A DNA stretch of 64,000 nt from Thetidibacter halocola (GTDB taxonomy: Bacteria > Pseudomonadota > Alphaproteobacteria > Rhodobacterales > Rhodobacteraceae), in assembly GCF_018224955.1 (NCBI RefSeq), contig NZ_JAGTUU010000001.1, positions 744,001 through 808,000 of the forward strand, written 5' to 3'. Each line of letters opens with the position of its first letter. Position 1 is the first letter of the stretch. Shown piece by piece: positions 44,474 to 54,912 of the stretch. Made by a program: the position numbers and the translations under genes. The notes beneath the pieces were generated by a model. It was not told where the DNA came from and ran no database searches. It saw only the letters and a list, made by a program, of their open reading frames with translations.

Positions 44474-45369
44474 TGTCCGATCACTCCACCTGCCTCGATC
44501 GCCTTGAAGTCCCGCATCGCTTCCGCGGCCTTCTCGGTCATTCTGATTGTCGGTCTGTGCGGCAGACGCAGATCCACCGCGACCACGTCGCGCGCCAGCA
44601 TGTCCACCGCCTGGTCCATCGCGATCGCGCGTTCCAGCGCCTGCACCGCGCCCGCCTCGGGCAGCAGGATGCGCTGGCCGCGATCCAGCACCACGTCCCA
44701 GCGCCGCGCGCCCATCCGTTCCAGCCCGCGCAGGCGGCCGCGGATCGGTTCGGCCACCGCGTGCAGCGCCAGCGCCTCGGCCACCGCGAGTTCGGCGCTT
44801 TCGCCCGCGATCACGGGCAGGTCGGGAAAATCGATGCGCGCCGGGGCCGGGCCCACCAGCACGCCGCCCTCGTCCAGCAGGTCGAGCCCCGCCTCGTGCC
44901 GCCACAGCACGGCGGGGATACGCTCGACCACGTCGACCTGAAGCACCCCGCCCTGCCGGATTCGCAGCCGCGCGCTGCGCACCGCGTCGAGGCCGATCAC
45001 CGCCTCCTGCATCCCGTCAAGGTCGAGGTCGAAGGAACTGACCGGGAAATCCAGCGCCAGGATCGTGCGGATATCCTCGGCCGTGCCGGGCGCCGCCCCG
45101 TCGATCGCCATCAGCTTGACCTGGAATTCAGGCCGGCTTTCGACCTGAAGGCGCACATCCTCCACCATCGTGACGAAGCCCTCACGGTTCTCGGGCACCG
45201 CGAACCAGGCCGACACCGCGCCAAAGCTGATCGCCATGGGCAGGACCACCCGCAGCGTAAAGCGGAACAGCGGCGTCAGCATCAGCCGCTCGAGCCGGTA
45301 GCGCAGCCGCGACACCCGCGGGTCCAGCCGCGCCATCTGCGGTGCACTGTCTTCCCCTAGCGGCCGCAT
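44470..45369 (-). CDS. ftsQ: Cell division protein FtsQ
   Basis: A 299-residue bitopic protein: cytoplasmic head about 1-45, membrane helix [20 protein letters not shown], then a POTRA domain (residues about 85-155) and the beta domain. It recruits the FtsB/L complex to the divisome. ATG 45369 is supported by a GGAGGAC site; the gene overlaps the end of ddl by 13 bases and its own stop overlaps ftsA, so ddl-ftsQ-ftsA are translationally linked. Confidence 0.94.
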   Translation of the reverse strand: MRPLGEDSAPQMARLDPRVSRLRYRLERLMLTPLFRFTLRVVLPMAISFGAVSAWFAVPENREGFVTMVEDVRLQVESRPEFQVKLMAIDGAAPGTAEDIRTILALDFPVSSFDLDLDGMQEAVIGLDAVRSARLRIRQGGVLQVDVVERIPAVLWRHEAGLDLLDEGGVLVGPAPARIDFPDLPVIAGESAELAVAEALALHAVAEPIRGRLRGLERMGARRWDVVLDRGQRILLPEAGAVQALERAIAMDQAVDMLARDVVAVDLRLPHRPTIRMTEKAAEAMRDFKAIEAGGVIGQ

Positions 45370-46268
45370 GAGGCGTCCTCCACCATCCAGGCGCAGAACT
45401 CGCCGAAACTCATCCCCGCCAGCGCGGCGTGTTCCGGCGACAGCGATGTGGGAGTCATGCCCGGCTGTGTGTTGGTTTCCAGCAAGATCAACCCGGCGGC
45501 GCCCTGAGCCTCGTCCCAGCGAAAATCGGTGCGGCTGACACCCCGGCAGCCCAGCGCCCGGTGCGCCCGCAGCGCATAGTCCAGGCACAACACGGTGATC
45601 TCGTCGGGGATGTTCGCGGGGCATTCGTGGCGCGACCCGCCCGCCTTGTATTTCGCGTCGTAGTCGTACCAGCCATCAGTGACGATGTCGGTCACGCCCA
45701 AGGCGCGGTCGCCCATCACCGAGGTGGTGAGCTCTCGCCCCGGCACATAGGTTTCAACCATGACGATATCAGGCATGTCGTCGGCCAGCACCGGCGGCGC
45801 ATCGCCTTCGCGCACCAGATATACCCCGACGCTCGAGCCCTCGTTGTAGGGCTTCACCACATAGGGCGGCGCCATCACATGGGCCGCCATCACCTCGGCC
45901 TTGCCGAAAAGCCCGCTCTCTGCCACGGGCAGGCCCGCGTCGCGATAGACCTGCTTGGTCTTTTCCTTGTCCATCGCGAGGGCCGAGGCCAGCACGCCGG
46001 AATGCGTGTAGGGGATGCACAGCCATTCCAGCAGGCCCTGCACGCAGCCATCCTCGCCCCAACGGCCATGCAGCGCGTTGAAAACGACATCGGGGCCCAG
46101 CGCCCGCAGGCGCTCGGCCAGATCGACGCCCGCGTCGATCTCCGTCACATCATAGCCTTCTGCCCGCAAGGCGGCGGCACATTCCCGCCCGGAACTGAGA
46201 GACACCTCGCGCTCGGACGAGGGACCACCCTTGATTACCGCCACCTTTCGGGATGCCCTGCTCGACAT
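45357..46268 (-). CDS. ddl: D-alanine--D-alanine ligase
   Basis: A 303-residue ATP-grasp enzyme joining two D-Ala for the peptidoglycan stem. Conserved blocks: [20 protein letters not shown] (N-terminal), [32 protein letters not shown] and [20 protein letters not shown] (metal/substrate). ATG 46268 (AAGGCGG site) is chosen over TTG 46274. Length matches DdlB-type enzymes (about 306), the form usually found in dcw clusters. Confidence 0.96.
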   Translation of the reverse strand: MSSRASRKVAVIKGGPSSEREVSLSSGRECAAALRAEGYDVTEIDAGVDLAERLRALGPDVVFNALHGRWGEDGCVQGLLEWLCIPYTHSGVLASALAMDKEKTKQVYRDAGLPVAESGLFGKAEVMAAHVMAPPYVVKPYNEGSSVGVYLVREGDAPPVLADDMPDIVMVETYVPGRELTTSVMGDRALGVTDIVTDGWYDYDAKYKAGGSRHECPANIPDEITVLCLDYALRAHRALGCRGVSRTDFRWDEAQGAAGLILLETNTQPGMTPTSLSPEHAALAGMSFGEFCAWMVEDASCGR

Positions 46269-46373
46269 TCCCAAAACCGCCTTGTCTGCCTCAACGGGGA
46301 TTACGGCCTTGCGCCGTCCCCTTTTCGTTATGGTTGAACCCGCCTCGGGTCCGGGCGGCCGTTTTCGGCCTTG

Positions 46374-47351
46374 TTATTCAGTCCCTTGCGCATCGGTCTC
46401 CGGCACGGCCGGTTCGCCTATACGCATGATTTCCCACTCTAACTCTATTCCACTGTGTTGGAAAACCCTTTTTCGCACCTCTTCCCCCAGTCCCTCCAGA
46501 TCAGCCGCCGTGGCGCCGCCCGTGTTGACGAGAAAGTTGGAGTGCTTGGGGCTCATCTGCGCACCGGCCAGCGTCGCGCCGCGCATGCCGGCATCGTCGA
46601 TCACCTTCCAGGCCTTGAGCTCATGGGTGTCGTCCGCCTGCCCCGTGCTGGAGAACCCCGCCGGGTTGCGAAAGGTGCTGCCCGCGCTGCGGTCCTTCGT
46701 CGGCTGGCTGGCGTCGCGCCGGGCAATCTGGTCGGCCATCTTCGCCTCCAGCGCCGCCGGATCGCCCGCCGCGCCTTCAAAGGTCGCCTCGACCAGAACC
46801 CAGCCCTCGGGCAGATGGCTCTGCCGATAGGCAAGGCGCAGGTCGTCCGGTGTCAACGTCACCAGGTCGCCCGCCCGCGTGACCGCCTTGGCCTCGACCA
46901 GGTGATCGGCGACATATGAACCATAGCAGCCCGCGTTCATCCGCACCGCGCCACCGATACTGCCCGGAATGGTGCGCAGAAAGGTCAGATCGACGCCCGC
47001 CTCGGCCGCCTTCTTGGCTACATGCGCATCCAGCGCCGCCGCCCCCGCCGTCACCCGGTTTCCCTCGACCGCGATCCCGTTGAACCCCCGCCCCAACCGG
47101 ATGACCACCGCCCGGATCCCGCCATCCCGCACGATCAGGTTCGAGCCGACGCCCATCGGGAACACCGGCACGTCAGGCGGCAGGTCCCGCAGGAAGTCGC
47201 ACAGATCATCGAGGTCGGCGGGCTGGAAAAACCAGTCCGCCGGCCCACCGACCCGCAACCAGGTCAGGTCGTCGAGTGGGCGATGCGGTGTCAGGCGTCC
47301 GCGCGGGGTGGGCATATCAACCGAAGATTTCATGCTCGATTTCTTGGTCAT
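46374..47351 (-). CDS. murB: UDP-N-acetylenolpyruvoylglucosamine reductase
   Basis: A 325-residue flavoenzyme reducing UDP-GlcNAc-enolpyruvate to UDP-MurNAc. FAD-binding [35 protein letters not shown], catalytic Ser in [11 protein letters not shown], and the type I-like end [23 protein letters not shown] 47351 overlaps the stop of the preceding small gene (ATGA); ATG 47315 is an internal alternative. Lies between the small membrane genes and ddl. Confidence 0.96.
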   Translation of the reverse strand: MTKKSSMKSSVDMPTPRGRLTPHRPLDDLTWLRVGGPADWFFQPADLDDLCDFLRDLPPDVPVFPMGVGSNLIVRDGGIRAVVIRLGRGFNGIAVEGNRVTAGAAALDAHVAKKAAEAGVDLTFLRTIPGSIGGAVRMNAGCYGSYVADHLVEAKAVTRAGDLVTLTPDDLRLAYRQSHLPEGWVLVEATFEGAAGDPAALEAKMADQIARRDASQPTKDRSAGSTFRNPAGFSSTGQADDTHELKAWKVIDDAGMRGATLAGAQMSPKHSNFLVNTGGATAADLEGLGEEVRKRVFQHSGIELEWEIMRIGEPAVPETDAQGTE

Positions 47352-47643
47352 GGTTTCAGGTGCAGCAGGACCTTTACCAGCAAGCCCGCAACGAAGGCCA
47401 CCACCGAAACACCAAACAGCACCACAAGGAAACCAAGCAGGATACCGAACCCGATCCGACTGCCATCATCCCCAACTCCCGCTGCCATCGCCGGTCGCAA
47501 CGTCCAGAACCAGTGCGCGGCAGCAAGCCCTCCGGACAGCGCCAGTGATCCACCAAGACCAAGCGCAAAGACCCGATGCCACCCTTTTTCCCAAGCGCGA
47601 AGCAGCCCAGTCCTGCCAGAACAAGCAGAGCAGGGCCGCTCAT
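47348..47643 (-). pseudogene. Small two-helix membrane protein gene with an apparent frameshift
   Basis: ATG 47643 overlaps the DUF2484 stop (ATGA) and opens MSGPALLVLAGLGCFALGKK, a good membrane helix, but that frame soon turns to nonsense. From the A-run at 47585-47589 (five T on the plus strand) a second frame continues WHRVFALGLGGSLALSGGLA and a second helix ([20 protein letters not shown]), ending at 47348 in an ATGA overlap with murB. One added A, or a -1 slip on AAAAAG, would join them into one protein of about 98 residues. So it is a mutation, a sequencing error, or recoding. Confidence 0.55.
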
Positions 47644-47894
47644 TGACCGCCCCCAAACAACCCCCGCACCCAGCGCAGCAGATACCGCACCGGCCAGCGC
47701 AGGACGCTCATCCCCGCCAGCAGGAACACCGCCGCCAGCACCCAGCCGTTCTGCCACCAGATCCAGCCCAGCAGCGGCAGGCCCACGGCGATCAGCACGT
47801 AGGCGCGAAACCAGTGATTGTCCTTCGACGGCAACATCGCCAGCACGTTGGCCGCCAGCAGCCAGGCGAACCCGGCGATCAGCGATGGTGTCAT
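47640..47894 (-). CDS. DUF2484 family small membrane protein
   Basis: An 84-residue protein with two to three hydrophobic helices (SLIAGFAWLLAANVLAMLP, AYVLIAVGLPLLGWIWW, GWVLAAVFLLAGMSVL) and a basic tail. DUF2484 is characteristic of the murC-murB interval in Rhodobacterales. GGAGAGG precedes ATG 47894. Function unknown; the location suggests an envelope or division role (inference). Confidence 0.88.
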   Translation of the reverse strand: MTPSLIAGFAWLLAANVLAMLPSKDNHWFRAYVLIAVGLPLLGWIWWQNGWVLAAVFLLAGMSVLRWPVRYLLRWVRGLFGGGQ

Positions 47895-47941
47895 GCACGC
47901 CTCTCCGCATGGAAAAGGGCCGGGCGGATGCCGGCCCCTGA

Positions 47942-48091
47942 CTTCATCTTGCCGACAAACTCCGGGGGAGTCGACCGAAGGGAGACGGGGGCAGAGCCCC
48001 CTTCCTCAAAACCTAATGCGCTGTGCGCAACGGAAGCCGAGCCCCCTTCCTCACAACCCGTTGCGCTGTGCGCAACGGGGGCAGAGCCCCC
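47942..48091 (-). repeat. Dispersed 3'-end repeat, copy 4, with a 45-bp tandem duplication
   Basis: Read from murC downward: hairpin GGGGGC-TCT-GCCCCC (48091-48077), two 45-bp tandem units (48086-48042 and 48041-47997), a second hairpin (48001-47987) and the module ending GGCAAGATGAAG (47970-47942). The second unit contains TTGCGC-TGT-GCGCAA (48061-48075). Orientation follows murC, whose stop codon is 9 bases away. Confidence 0.7.
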
Positions 48092-48099
48092 AACCGCCC

Positions 48100-49530
48100 T
48101 CAGCCCTTCAGCCGCTCCGCCAGGCCATAGGCCCAGGCGCTGATCGTGCCGGCGCCCAGGCACACCACCATGTCACCCGCCTGGGCCTGCTCGCGCACCA
48201 GGCGCTCCAGGTCGTCCTCGTCGCGGATCGCGCGGGCGTGCCGGTGGCCATGCCTGACCAGCCCCGCCACCAGGTCGTCGCGCGTGGCGCCCGGAATGGG
48301 ATCCTCGCCCGCGGCATAGACCTCGGCGATGGCCACCACGTCGGCCTCGTTGAAGCAGGTGCAGAAATCCTCGAAATGATGCGACAGGCGCGTGTAGCGG
48401 TGCGGCTGGTGCACGGCGATCACCCGGCCCTCGCAGGCTTGCCGCGCGGCCTTGAGCACGGCGGCGATCTCCACCGGGTGATGGCCGTAGTCGTCGATGA
48501 TCGTGACGCCGCCCACCTCGGCCACCCTGGTAAAGCGCCGGTTGACGCCGCCGAAGCCTGCCAGCGCGTCGCGCACCTCGTCGCCGGTCATGCCCAGGTG
48601 CAGCGCCACCGCGATGGCCGACAGCGCGTTCGACACGTTGTGATCGCCCGGCATCGGCAGGGTGCAGCCCTCGATCCGCTGGCCGCTGGCCTGCAGCACC
48701 ACGTCGAAATGCGCCACGCCCTTTTCATAGCGCAGGTTCACCGCGCGAACATCCGCCTGCGCGTTGAAGCCGTATGTCACCACGCGCCGGTCCGTGACGC
48801 GGCCGACCAGCGCCTGCACCTCGGGATGGTCGGTGCAACAGACGGCCAGCCCGTAGAACGGAATGTTCGAGACGAACTCGTAGAAACCGCGGCGCAGGTT
48901 CTCGATCGTGCCCCAGTGCTCCATGTGCTCGGGGTCGATGTTGGTGACGATGGCGATGGTCGCGGGCAGGCGGTTGAAGGTGCCGTCGCTCTCGTCGGCC
49001 TCGACGACCATCCACTCGCCCTGCCCCATCCGGGCGTTCGAACCGTAGGCATGAATGATCCCGCCATTGACCACGGTCGGGTCGAACCCGCCCTTGTCCA
49101 AAAGCGTCGCCACCATCGTCGTGGTGGTCGTCTTGCCATGCGTCCCCGCGATGGCGACGTTGGATTTCAGCCGCATGAGCTCGGCCAGCATCTCGGCCCG
49201 GCGCACCACCGGCAGGCCGCGGCGGCGCGCCTCGTCCAGTTCCGGGTTGCCAGTCTTGATCGCCGACGAGATCACCACGACCTCGGCACCCTCGAGGTTC
49301 TCGGCCCGCTGGCCTTCGAACACGATGGCGCCCAACTGCTCCAGCCGGTCGGTGATCTTCGATGCCTTCAGGTCAGAGCCCTGGACGCGATAGCCGTGGT
49401 TCAGCAGCACCTCGGCGATGCCGGACATGCCGATACCGCCGATGCCGACAAAATGGATGGGCCCCACGTCGCCCGGCAGTTTCGTCGGTCCCATGGTCAC
49501 CGCCGCCCTTTCCAGTTCCAGATCCTTCAT
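48100..49530 (-). CDS. murC: UDP-N-acetylmuramate--L-alanine ligase
   Basis: A 476-residue Mur ligase adding L-Ala to UDP-MurNAc. Rossmann motif [22 protein letters not shown] loop [26 protein letters not shown], and C-terminal [13 protein letters not shown] are diagnostic. ATG 49530 is supported by AAGGAAAGG; ATG 49494 is an internal alternative. 16 bases separate it from murG. Confidence 0.97.
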   Translation of the reverse strand: MKDLELERAAVTMGPTKLPGDVGPIHFVGIGGIGMSGIAEVLLNHGYRVQGSDLKASKITDRLEQLGAIVFEGQRAENLEGAEVVVISSAIKTGNPELDEARRRGLPVVRRAEMLAELMRLKSNVAIAGTHGKTTTTTMVATLLDKGGFDPTVVNGGIIHAYGSNARMGQGEWMVVEADESDGTFNRLPATIAIVTNIDPEHMEHWGTIENLRRGFYEFVSNIPFYGLAVCCTDHPEVQALVGRVTDRRVVTYGFNAQADVRAVNLRYEKGVAHFDVVLQASGQRIEGCTLPMPGDHNVSNALSAIAVALHLGMTGDEVRDALAGFGGVNRRFTRVAEVGGVTIIDDYGHHPVEIAAVLKAARQACEGRVIAVHQPHRYTRLSHHFEDFCTCFNEADVVAIAEVYAAGEDPIPGATRDDLVAGLVRHGHRHARAIRDEDDLERLVREQAQAGDMVVCLGAGTISAWAYGLAERLKG

Positions 49531-49546
49531 GTCCCGCCTTTCCTTG

Positions 49547-50644
49547 TTATGCCTGTCCGGCCAGTTGTTCCACCAGCGCCGCCAGGTCTCCCGCCGCGTC
49601 GGGCCGCCCCGTCGACAACGCCGCCGCCGCCATCTGCGCCGCCCCCTCGGGATTGTCGAGAACCGCGAGGATCGCCTGCGTCATCGTCTCGACCGTCAGC
49701 TTGCTTTCCGGGATGCGGATGGCGCCGCCTGCATCAACCAGCGCCTGCGCGTTCGCGTGCTGGTGATCGCCCGTCGCAAAGGGATAGGGCACCAGGATCG
49801 CCGGCCGTCCGATCGCGCCGATATCCGCGACCGAGGACGCCCCCGAGCGCGAGATCACCAGCTGCGCCTCGGCCATGCGCTCGGGCAGGTCCTTGAAGAA
49901 GGGCTGCACATCGGCGCGGATGCCGTTTTCGGCATAGAAGGTCTCGACCCGCGCCTTGTCCTCGTCCCGCGCCTGGTGCGAGACGCGCAGGTAGTGCAGG
50001 GCAGCCTCGGGCAAGGCAGCGATGGCCTCCGGCACGATGTCGGACAGCGCCCGCGCGCCCTGGCTGCCGCCGATCACCAGGACGGACATCGGGTAAAGCC
50101 CCGGCGCGATATAGGGCGCCCCGGCCCGCTCGCGCACCGCGAGCCGCACGGGGTTGCCCACATGCACGCCCTCGACCCCCTCGGGCAAATTCGTCGGCCA
50201 GGTGCCGCAGGCCATCACGTCGACCCGGCGCGCGAAGAAGCGGTTAACCTTGCCCAGCACGCCATTCTGCTCGTGCACCATGCGCGGCAGGCGCAGGATC
50301 ACCGCCGCCGACAAGGCCGGGATCGACGGATAGCCGCCGAAGCCCACCACCACGTCCGGCCTGTCGCGGCGAAAACCTGCTACCGCCTTGGCCACGCCGC
50401 CCGCGATGCGGAACGGCACCAGCGCCTTGGCCGCGACACCGCCGCGCGCGAAGGTGGCAGAGGGGATCTGCTCGATTTCGACGGAATGCGGGAACCCGCC
50501 GGTATAGCGTGCGCCGCGCGCGTCGGTGGTCAGCTTCACCCGCCAGCCCCGGCGCAGCATGGTCTCTGCCAGCGCCTGCGCGGGGAACATGTGCCCGCCC
50601 GTGCCGCCGGCCGCCATCACCAAGAGGGGCTTTCGTCCTGCCAT
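49547..50644 (-). CDS. murG: UDP-GlcNAc:undecaprenyl-PP-MurNAc-pentapeptide GlcNAc transferase
   Basis: A 365-residue GT28 enzyme converting lipid I to lipid II on the inner face of the membrane. [19 protein letters not shown] is the first G-loop, [14 protein letters not shown] the second, [12 protein letters not shown] and [20 protein letters not shown] bind the acceptor and UDP-GlcNAc. Length typical (about 360). It follows ftsW after 148 bases. Confidence 0.97.
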   Translation of the reverse strand: MAGRKPLLVMAAGGTGGHMFPAQALAETMLRRGWRVKLTTDARGARYTGGFPHSVEIEQIPSATFARGGVAAKALVPFRIAGGVAKAVAGFRRDRPDVVVGFGGYPSIPALSAAVILRLPRMVHEQNGVLGKVNRFFARRVDVMACGTWPTNLPEGVEGVHVGNPVRLAVRERAGAPYIAPGLYPMSVLVIGGSQGARALSDIVPEAIAALPEAALHYLRVSHQARDEDKARVETFYAENGIRADVQPFFKDLPERMAEAQLVISRSGASSVADIGAIGRPAILVPYPFATGDHQHANAQALVDAGGAIRIPESKLTVETMTQAILAVLDNPEGAAQMAAAALSTGRPDAAGDLAALVEQLAGQA

Positions 50645-50751
50645 CGCTCAAATCCCGCGCTGCAATTTCCGCGCCGCCTACATCAAACCCTTTGCCTCGT
50701 CCACGCCACACCAGCGAAACCTTGCGCATCGCCGCAGGGGACGGCGGGCGG

Positions 50752-50781
50752 GGCGCCTTCCGGCGCAGCCGGAACAGCGCC
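50752..50781. other. Hairpin in the murG-ftsW gap
   Basis: TTCCGGC-GCA-GCCGGAA (50758-50774), extended by GGCGC/GCGCC with a small bulge. It sits 11 bases after the ftsW stop on the minus strand and has no T-run; possibly an mRNA-processing or attenuating structure. The rest of the 148-base gap shows nothing else clear. Confidence 0.4.
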
Positions 50782-50792
50782 GCACGGCCGTC

Positions 50793-51959
50793 TCACCGGC
50801 CGCGCCCGCGCAGGATGTCCCCGATCTCGCCCTGGGGCCGGCTGCGGGTGAAGGCCAGCAGCATCCCCACCGCGATCCCCGTCGCGATCAGCGACGAGCC
50901 GCCGTAACTCACGAAGGGCAGCGTCATCCCCTTGGCCGGCAGCAACCGCACCGCGACACCCATGTTGATCATCGCCTGCACGCCGACCATCGCGCAGAGG
51001 CCCGTTCCCGCCAGCCGGATGAAGGGGTCGCGCTCGCGCATCAGCCGGACCAGGCTGCGCACCACCACCGTCGTGTAAAGCGCGATGATCACCAGCACCA
51101 GGATCAGCCCGTATTCCTCGGCGGCGACCGCGATGATGAAATCGGTATGCGCGTCTGGCAGTGACCATTTCACCTGCCCCTCGCCCACGCCCACACCAAA
51201 GAAGCCGCCCTCGCGGATGGCGTTGGTGGCATAGCCCAACTGCGTCGTCGGATCGACCTCGGGTGACAGGAACCCGTCGATGCGGCGGGCGAAATGCTCG
51301 GAGTTCGAATAGGCGAATGTGCCGCCCAGAACCACCAGCCCCGCCAACCCGATCAGCAGCAGCATCGGCGCGCCACCCACGAACCACATGACGCCCCAGC
51401 CGAACAGCACCAGCGCCGCCTGGCCGAAATCCGGCTGCATCGCCAGCATGAGAACGATCGCCACCATCAGGAAAAAGGACCACAGCCGCCCCGGCGGGCC
51501 TCCCAGGTCCTGCGCCGCTGCCATCATCCAGGCCACGACGATCACGAAGAGCGGCTTGAGAAATTCCGAAGGCTGCACGCTTGCAAAGCCAAGGCCATAC
51601 CAGCGCACCGCGCCCTTGCCAAAATCGGTGCCCAGGAACGGCAGCAGCGCCAGCGCCACAAAGGCCACGAGGAAGCCCAGAACCGACAGCCGCCGGACCA
51701 TGACTGGGCTCATCATCGAGGTCAGGAACAGCGCGATCAGCGCCATGCCGCCAAAGAAAGCCTGCCGCTGCACGTAGTGGAATGGTGCGAGGCCATTGCG
51801 CTCTGCCAGCGGCGGCGAGGCCGCGAGGCCCAGCAGCAGGCCCGCCCCGAAGAGCATCAGGATGCAGGACAGGCTCCACCTGTCCACGGTGCGCCACCAC
51901 CTGGGCAGCACGGCTTCGCCCGGCTTCACGGGGACCGTGCCATAAACCATCTCTGTCAT
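50793..51959 (-). CDS. ftsW: Septal peptidoglycan polymerase FtsW (SEDS family)
   Basis: A 388-residue, about ten-helix membrane protein. SEDS motifs: GLGFASVQPSEFLKPLFVIV, QPDFGQAALVLF (catalytic Asp region), TQLGYATNAIREGGFFGVGVGEG and GMTLPFVSYGGSSLIATG. With FtsI it makes septal glycan. ATG 51959 is chosen; upstream frame is non-conserved. A 212-base gap separates it from the divergent BaiN-like gene, so ftsW may have its own promoter here. Confidence 0.95.
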   Translation of the reverse strand: MTEMVYGTVPVKPGEAVLPRWWRTVDRWSLSCILMLFGAGLLLGLAASPPLAERNGLAPFHYVQRQAFFGGMALIALFLTSMMSPVMVRRLSVLGFLVAFVALALLPFLGTDFGKGAVRWYGLGFASVQPSEFLKPLFVIVVAWMMAAAQDLGGPPGRLWSFFLMVAIVLMLAMQPDFGQAALVLFGWGVMWFVGGAPMLLLIGLAGLVVLGGTFAYSNSEHFARRIDGFLSPEVDPTTQLGYATNAIREGGFFGVGVGEGQVKWSLPDAHTDFIIAVAAEEYGLILVLVIIALYTTVVVRSLVRLMRERDPFIRLAGTGLCAMVGVQAMINMGVAVRLLPAKGMTLPFVSYGGSSLIATGIAVGMLLAFTRSRPQGEIGDILRGRGR

Positions 51960-52171
51960 TGAAACACCGCTCGGCTGCCTGTAAATCGCCCGTTTGCCGG
52001 GTCTGACGCGAATGTTAGCCAAATCCATCCAGTCAGGCCAGAGATTTCCGGGGCAGCGTCGGAAATCGTCCGGCGGACCTTCAGGCCCTGATGCCAGATG
52101 GTTGGCGAAACACGATACAATCACGACGAAACCGCAAATAGTGTTTCGGTTTCATGCACAAAAGGAACAAA

Positions 52172-53371
52172 ATGACCCAAACCCGGATCATGAGCAAGCG
52201 GACGCTGATCCTCGGCGCCGGTGCCGCCGGGATGATGGCCGCGGTCCATGCAGGGCCAGGTGTGCTGGTGATCGACCACGCGAAGCGCCCGGGCGAAAAG
52301 ATCCGCATCTCGGGCGGCGGGCGCTGCAACTTCACCAACCTGCATTGTGACGCGGGCGCCTTCCTCGGCCAGAACCCGCATTTCCACAAATCCGCACTGG
52401 CGCGCTACACGCAATGGGACTTCATCGAGCTGGTCGACCGCCACGGTATCGACTGGCACGAAAAGACGCTGGGCCAATTGTTCTGCGACGGCAAGGCCAC
52501 GCAGATCGTCGCGATGCTGCTGGACGAGATGCAAAAGGCAGGCGCCGAACTGTGGCTGTCGACCCGTGTCGAGAGCGTCCGGCACACCGAAGGCCGCTTT
52601 GTCACGCGACTGAGAAAGGACGGTCAGGACATTGAAATACAGTCAGAAAACCTGATTCTTGCGACCGGCGGAAAATCCATCCCCGCGATGGGCGCCACGG
52701 GCCTGTCCTACGACATCGCCCGCCAGTTCGGCCACGCCGTCACCGACCTGCGCCCGGCGCTTGTGCCTATGACCTTCGACAAGGGGCGCTTTGCCGAACT
52801 CTCCGGCCTGTCCTGCCCGGCGCGCGTTGCCGGGGGCGGCGCCAGTTTCGACGAGGGGCTTCTGTTCACCCATCGCGGCCTGTCCGGCCCGGCCATCCTG
52901 CAAGTGTCCAGTTACTGGCACGAAGGCGAGGAAATCGCCGTAAACCTCTTTCCAGAAACGGATATCGCCGGCAGCCTGCGTGACCGGCGCCGACAGGAAG
53001 GCAAGCGCGCCCTGACCACCGAACTGGCGACGCACTTGCCCAACCGCCTGATCGCTTTCCTCGGCGCGGAAACCGACCTGACCGGCAATCTGGGCGATCT
53101 GTCGGACCGCAGGATCGACGCGCTGACAACCGCACTGACCGACTGGCGGCTGAAGCCCACCGGAACCGAGGGCTATCGCACCGCCGAGGTCACGCTGGGC
53201 GGGATCGAGACCGACGGGTTCGACTCGCGCTCCATGATGTCAAAGACCGTCCCCGGCCTCTTTGCCATCGGCGAATGCCTCGACGTCACCGGCTGGCTGG
53301 GCGGCTACAATTTCCAGTGGGCCTGGGCCTCTGGCGTGGCCGCGGGCCGCGCCATCACCGCGCGGAAATAG
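52172..53371 (+). CDS. BaiN/HI0933-family NAD(P)/FAD-dependent oxidoreductase
   Basis: A 399-residue flavoprotein. N-terminal FAD loop ILGAGAAGMMAAVHAG; the family signature PGEKIRISGGGRCNFTN; LILATGGKSIPAMGATGLSY; and a C-terminal FAIGECLDVTGWLGGYNFQWAWASG. Most members have no known substrate; BaiN acts in bile-acid reduction in gut bacteria. ATG 52172 has AAGGAAC before it. The only plus-strand gene inside the dcw block; it converges on murD with a 7-base gap and splits murD from ftsW. Confidence 0.92.
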   Translation: MTQTRIMSKRTLILGAGAAGMMAAVHAGPGVLVIDHAKRPGEKIRISGGGRCNFTNLHCDAGAFLGQNPHFHKSALARYTQWDFIELVDRHGIDWHEKTLGQLFCDGKATQIVAMLLDEMQKAGAELWLSTRVESVRHTEGRFVTRLRKDGQDIEIQSENLILATGGKSIPAMGATGLSYDIARQFGHAVTDLRPALVPMTFDKGRFAELSGLSCPARVAGGGASFDEGLLFTHRGLSGPAILQVSSYWHEGEEIAVNLFPETDIAGSLRDRRRQEGKRALTTELATHLPNRLIAFLGAETDLTGNLGDLSDRRIDALTTALTDWRLKPTGTEGYRTAEVTLGGIETDGFDSRSMMSKTVPGLFAIGECLDVTGWLGGYNFQWAWASGVAAGRAITARK

Positions 53372-53378
53372 GGCGGGT

Positions 53379-54788
53379 CTAGCCCGCCTGCCCCAGCGCG
53401 GCCTTGACGCGCGCGGCGAAATCCTCGCCCCGCTTTTCGAAATTGTCATACTGGTCGAAACTTGCCGCTGCCGGTGCCAGCAGCACCACCTCGCCCGGCT
53501 GCGCCTCGGCCACAGCCTGCGCCACGGCGCGGTCCATCGTGGTGCAGATCTCGGCCTCGACCCCTGGCAGGCCCAGCGCGAACCGGTCCGCCTCGCGTCC
53601 GATCACGTAGGCCTTGGCCACGTGCGGCAGGCCGCGGGCCAGCCCCTCCAGCCCGCCATCCTTCATCAGCCCGCCACAGATCCAGCGGATCCGGTCGAAG
53701 GCCAGCAGCGCCTGCAGCGCCGCGTCCACGTTGGTCGCCTTGCTGTCGTTGACGAAACGGATGTCACCCAGTTCCGCGACCAGCTGGCTGCGATGCGGCA
53801 GGCCCTGATAGCTGCGCAGCCCTGCCTCGATGTCGCGCGGGGACAGGCCCAGCGCACGAGTCGCGGCATAGGCGGCGCAGGCGTTCTGGTGGTTGTGCGC
53901 GCCCGGCAGCCCCTTGATGTCGCGCAGGTCGATGGATGCCACCTGCCGCCCCTTGCGCCATTCCGCCAGGAACCCCTTGCGCGCGAACACCATCCAGCCC
54001 GGACCCGCCAGCTTGCGCCCCGAGGCGATGCGGATCACCCGATCATCCCCCGGCCCCTCGGCCAGTTGGTTGGCAAGGAACCGCCCTTCGACCTCGTCCA
54101 CGCCGATGACGGCGCGGTCCGGCCCGCCCTCGGCAAAGAGCCGGCGCTTGGCCGCGAAATACCCGCCCAGGCCGGCATGGCGGTCCAGGTGATCGGGCGA
54201 GAGATTGGTGAACACCGCCACGTCCGGCGTCAGCGCGCGCGCCAGCTCGGTCTGGTAACTCGACAGTTCCAGCACCACCACGCCGCCATCGCCCGGCGGG
54301 TCGATATCCAGCACACCGCGCCCGATATTGCCCGCCAGCTGGCTTTCGCGCCCTGCGGCCGTCAGGATGTGATGGATCAGCGCCGAGGTGGTCGACTTGC
54401 CGTTCGACCCCGTGACGGCCAACACCTTCGGCGCCCGGTCGAACCCGTCCCAGGCATCGCCCCCCAGCGAGCGGAAGAACAGCCCGATATCATTGTCCAC
54501 CGGCACACCCGCCTCCAGCGCGGCCGCGATGACCGGGTTCGGCTGCGGATAGAGATGCGGGATGCCGGGGCTCGTCACCAGGCAGGCGATGTCGTCGAAG
54601 ACACCGGCGCGCAGCAGGTCGACCGTCACGAACCCTTCGACCTCGGCCTTTTCCCGCGCGCCCGGATTGTCGTCCCAGACCAGCACCTCGGCCCCGCCCG
54701 CACGCAGCGCCCGCGCCGCCGACAGGCCCGACCGCCCCAGCCCCAGAACCGCCACCTTGTGCCCGTCGAAGCCCTGAACCGGGATCAT
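53379..54788 (-). CDS. murD: UDP-N-acetylmuramoyl-L-alanine--D-glutamate ligase
   Basis: A 469-residue Mur ligase. [21 protein letters not shown] (UDP-binding), [18 protein letters not shown] (P-loop), [11 protein letters not shown], and [17 protein letters not shown]. Adds D-Glu to UDP-MurNAc-L-Ala in the cytosol. ATG 54788 has a GGAGG site; GTG 54800 is a weaker alternative. Separated from bciB by the copy 5 repeat. Confidence 0.97.
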   Translation of the reverse strand: MIPVQGFDGHKVAVLGLGRSGLSAARALRAGGAEVLVWDDNPGAREKAEVEGFVTVDLLRAGVFDDIACLVTSPGIPHLYPQPNPVIAAALEAGVPVDNDIGLFFRSLGGDAWDGFDRAPKVLAVTGSNGKSTTSALIHHILTAAGRESQLAGNIGRGVLDIDPPGDGGVVVLELSSYQTELARALTPDVAVFTNLSPDHLDRHAGLGGYFAAKRRLFAEGGPDRAVIGVDEVEGRFLANQLAEGPGDDRVIRIASGRKLAGPGWMVFARKGFLAEWRKGRQVASIDLRDIKGLPGAHNHQNACAAYAATRALGLSPRDIEAGLRSYQGLPHRSQLVAELGDIRFVNDSKATNVDAALQALLAFDRIRWICGGLMKDGGLEGLARGLPHVAKAYVIGREADRFALGLPGVEAEICTTMDRAVAQAVAEAQPGEVVLLAPAAASFDQYDNFEKRGEDFAARVKAALGQAG

Positions 54789-54849
54789 GCCTGCCTCCAC
54801 GCTTGTGCCCGCGATGGAGCTAACGCAAAGCCGGCAGGCCGAAAAGCCC

Positions 54850-54912
54850 CTTCATCTTGCCGAAGAAACTCCGGGGGAGGCTCCCGGAACGGGAGGTGGG
54901 GGCAGAGCCCCC
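54850..54912 (-). repeat. Dispersed 3'-end repeat, copy 5
   Basis: In bciB direction: GGGGGC-TCT-GCCCCC (54912-54898) touching the stop codon, then the module with CTCCCCCGGAGTTT and GGCAAGATGAAG (54879-54850). The cleanest copy in the window. It fills half of the bciB-murD gap. Confidence 0.7.

Noticed and set aside
47997-48091. Possible CRISPR array suggested by the 45-bp repeats
   Set aside because: Only two contiguous units with no spacers and no cas genes; better explained as a duplicated 3' repeat.
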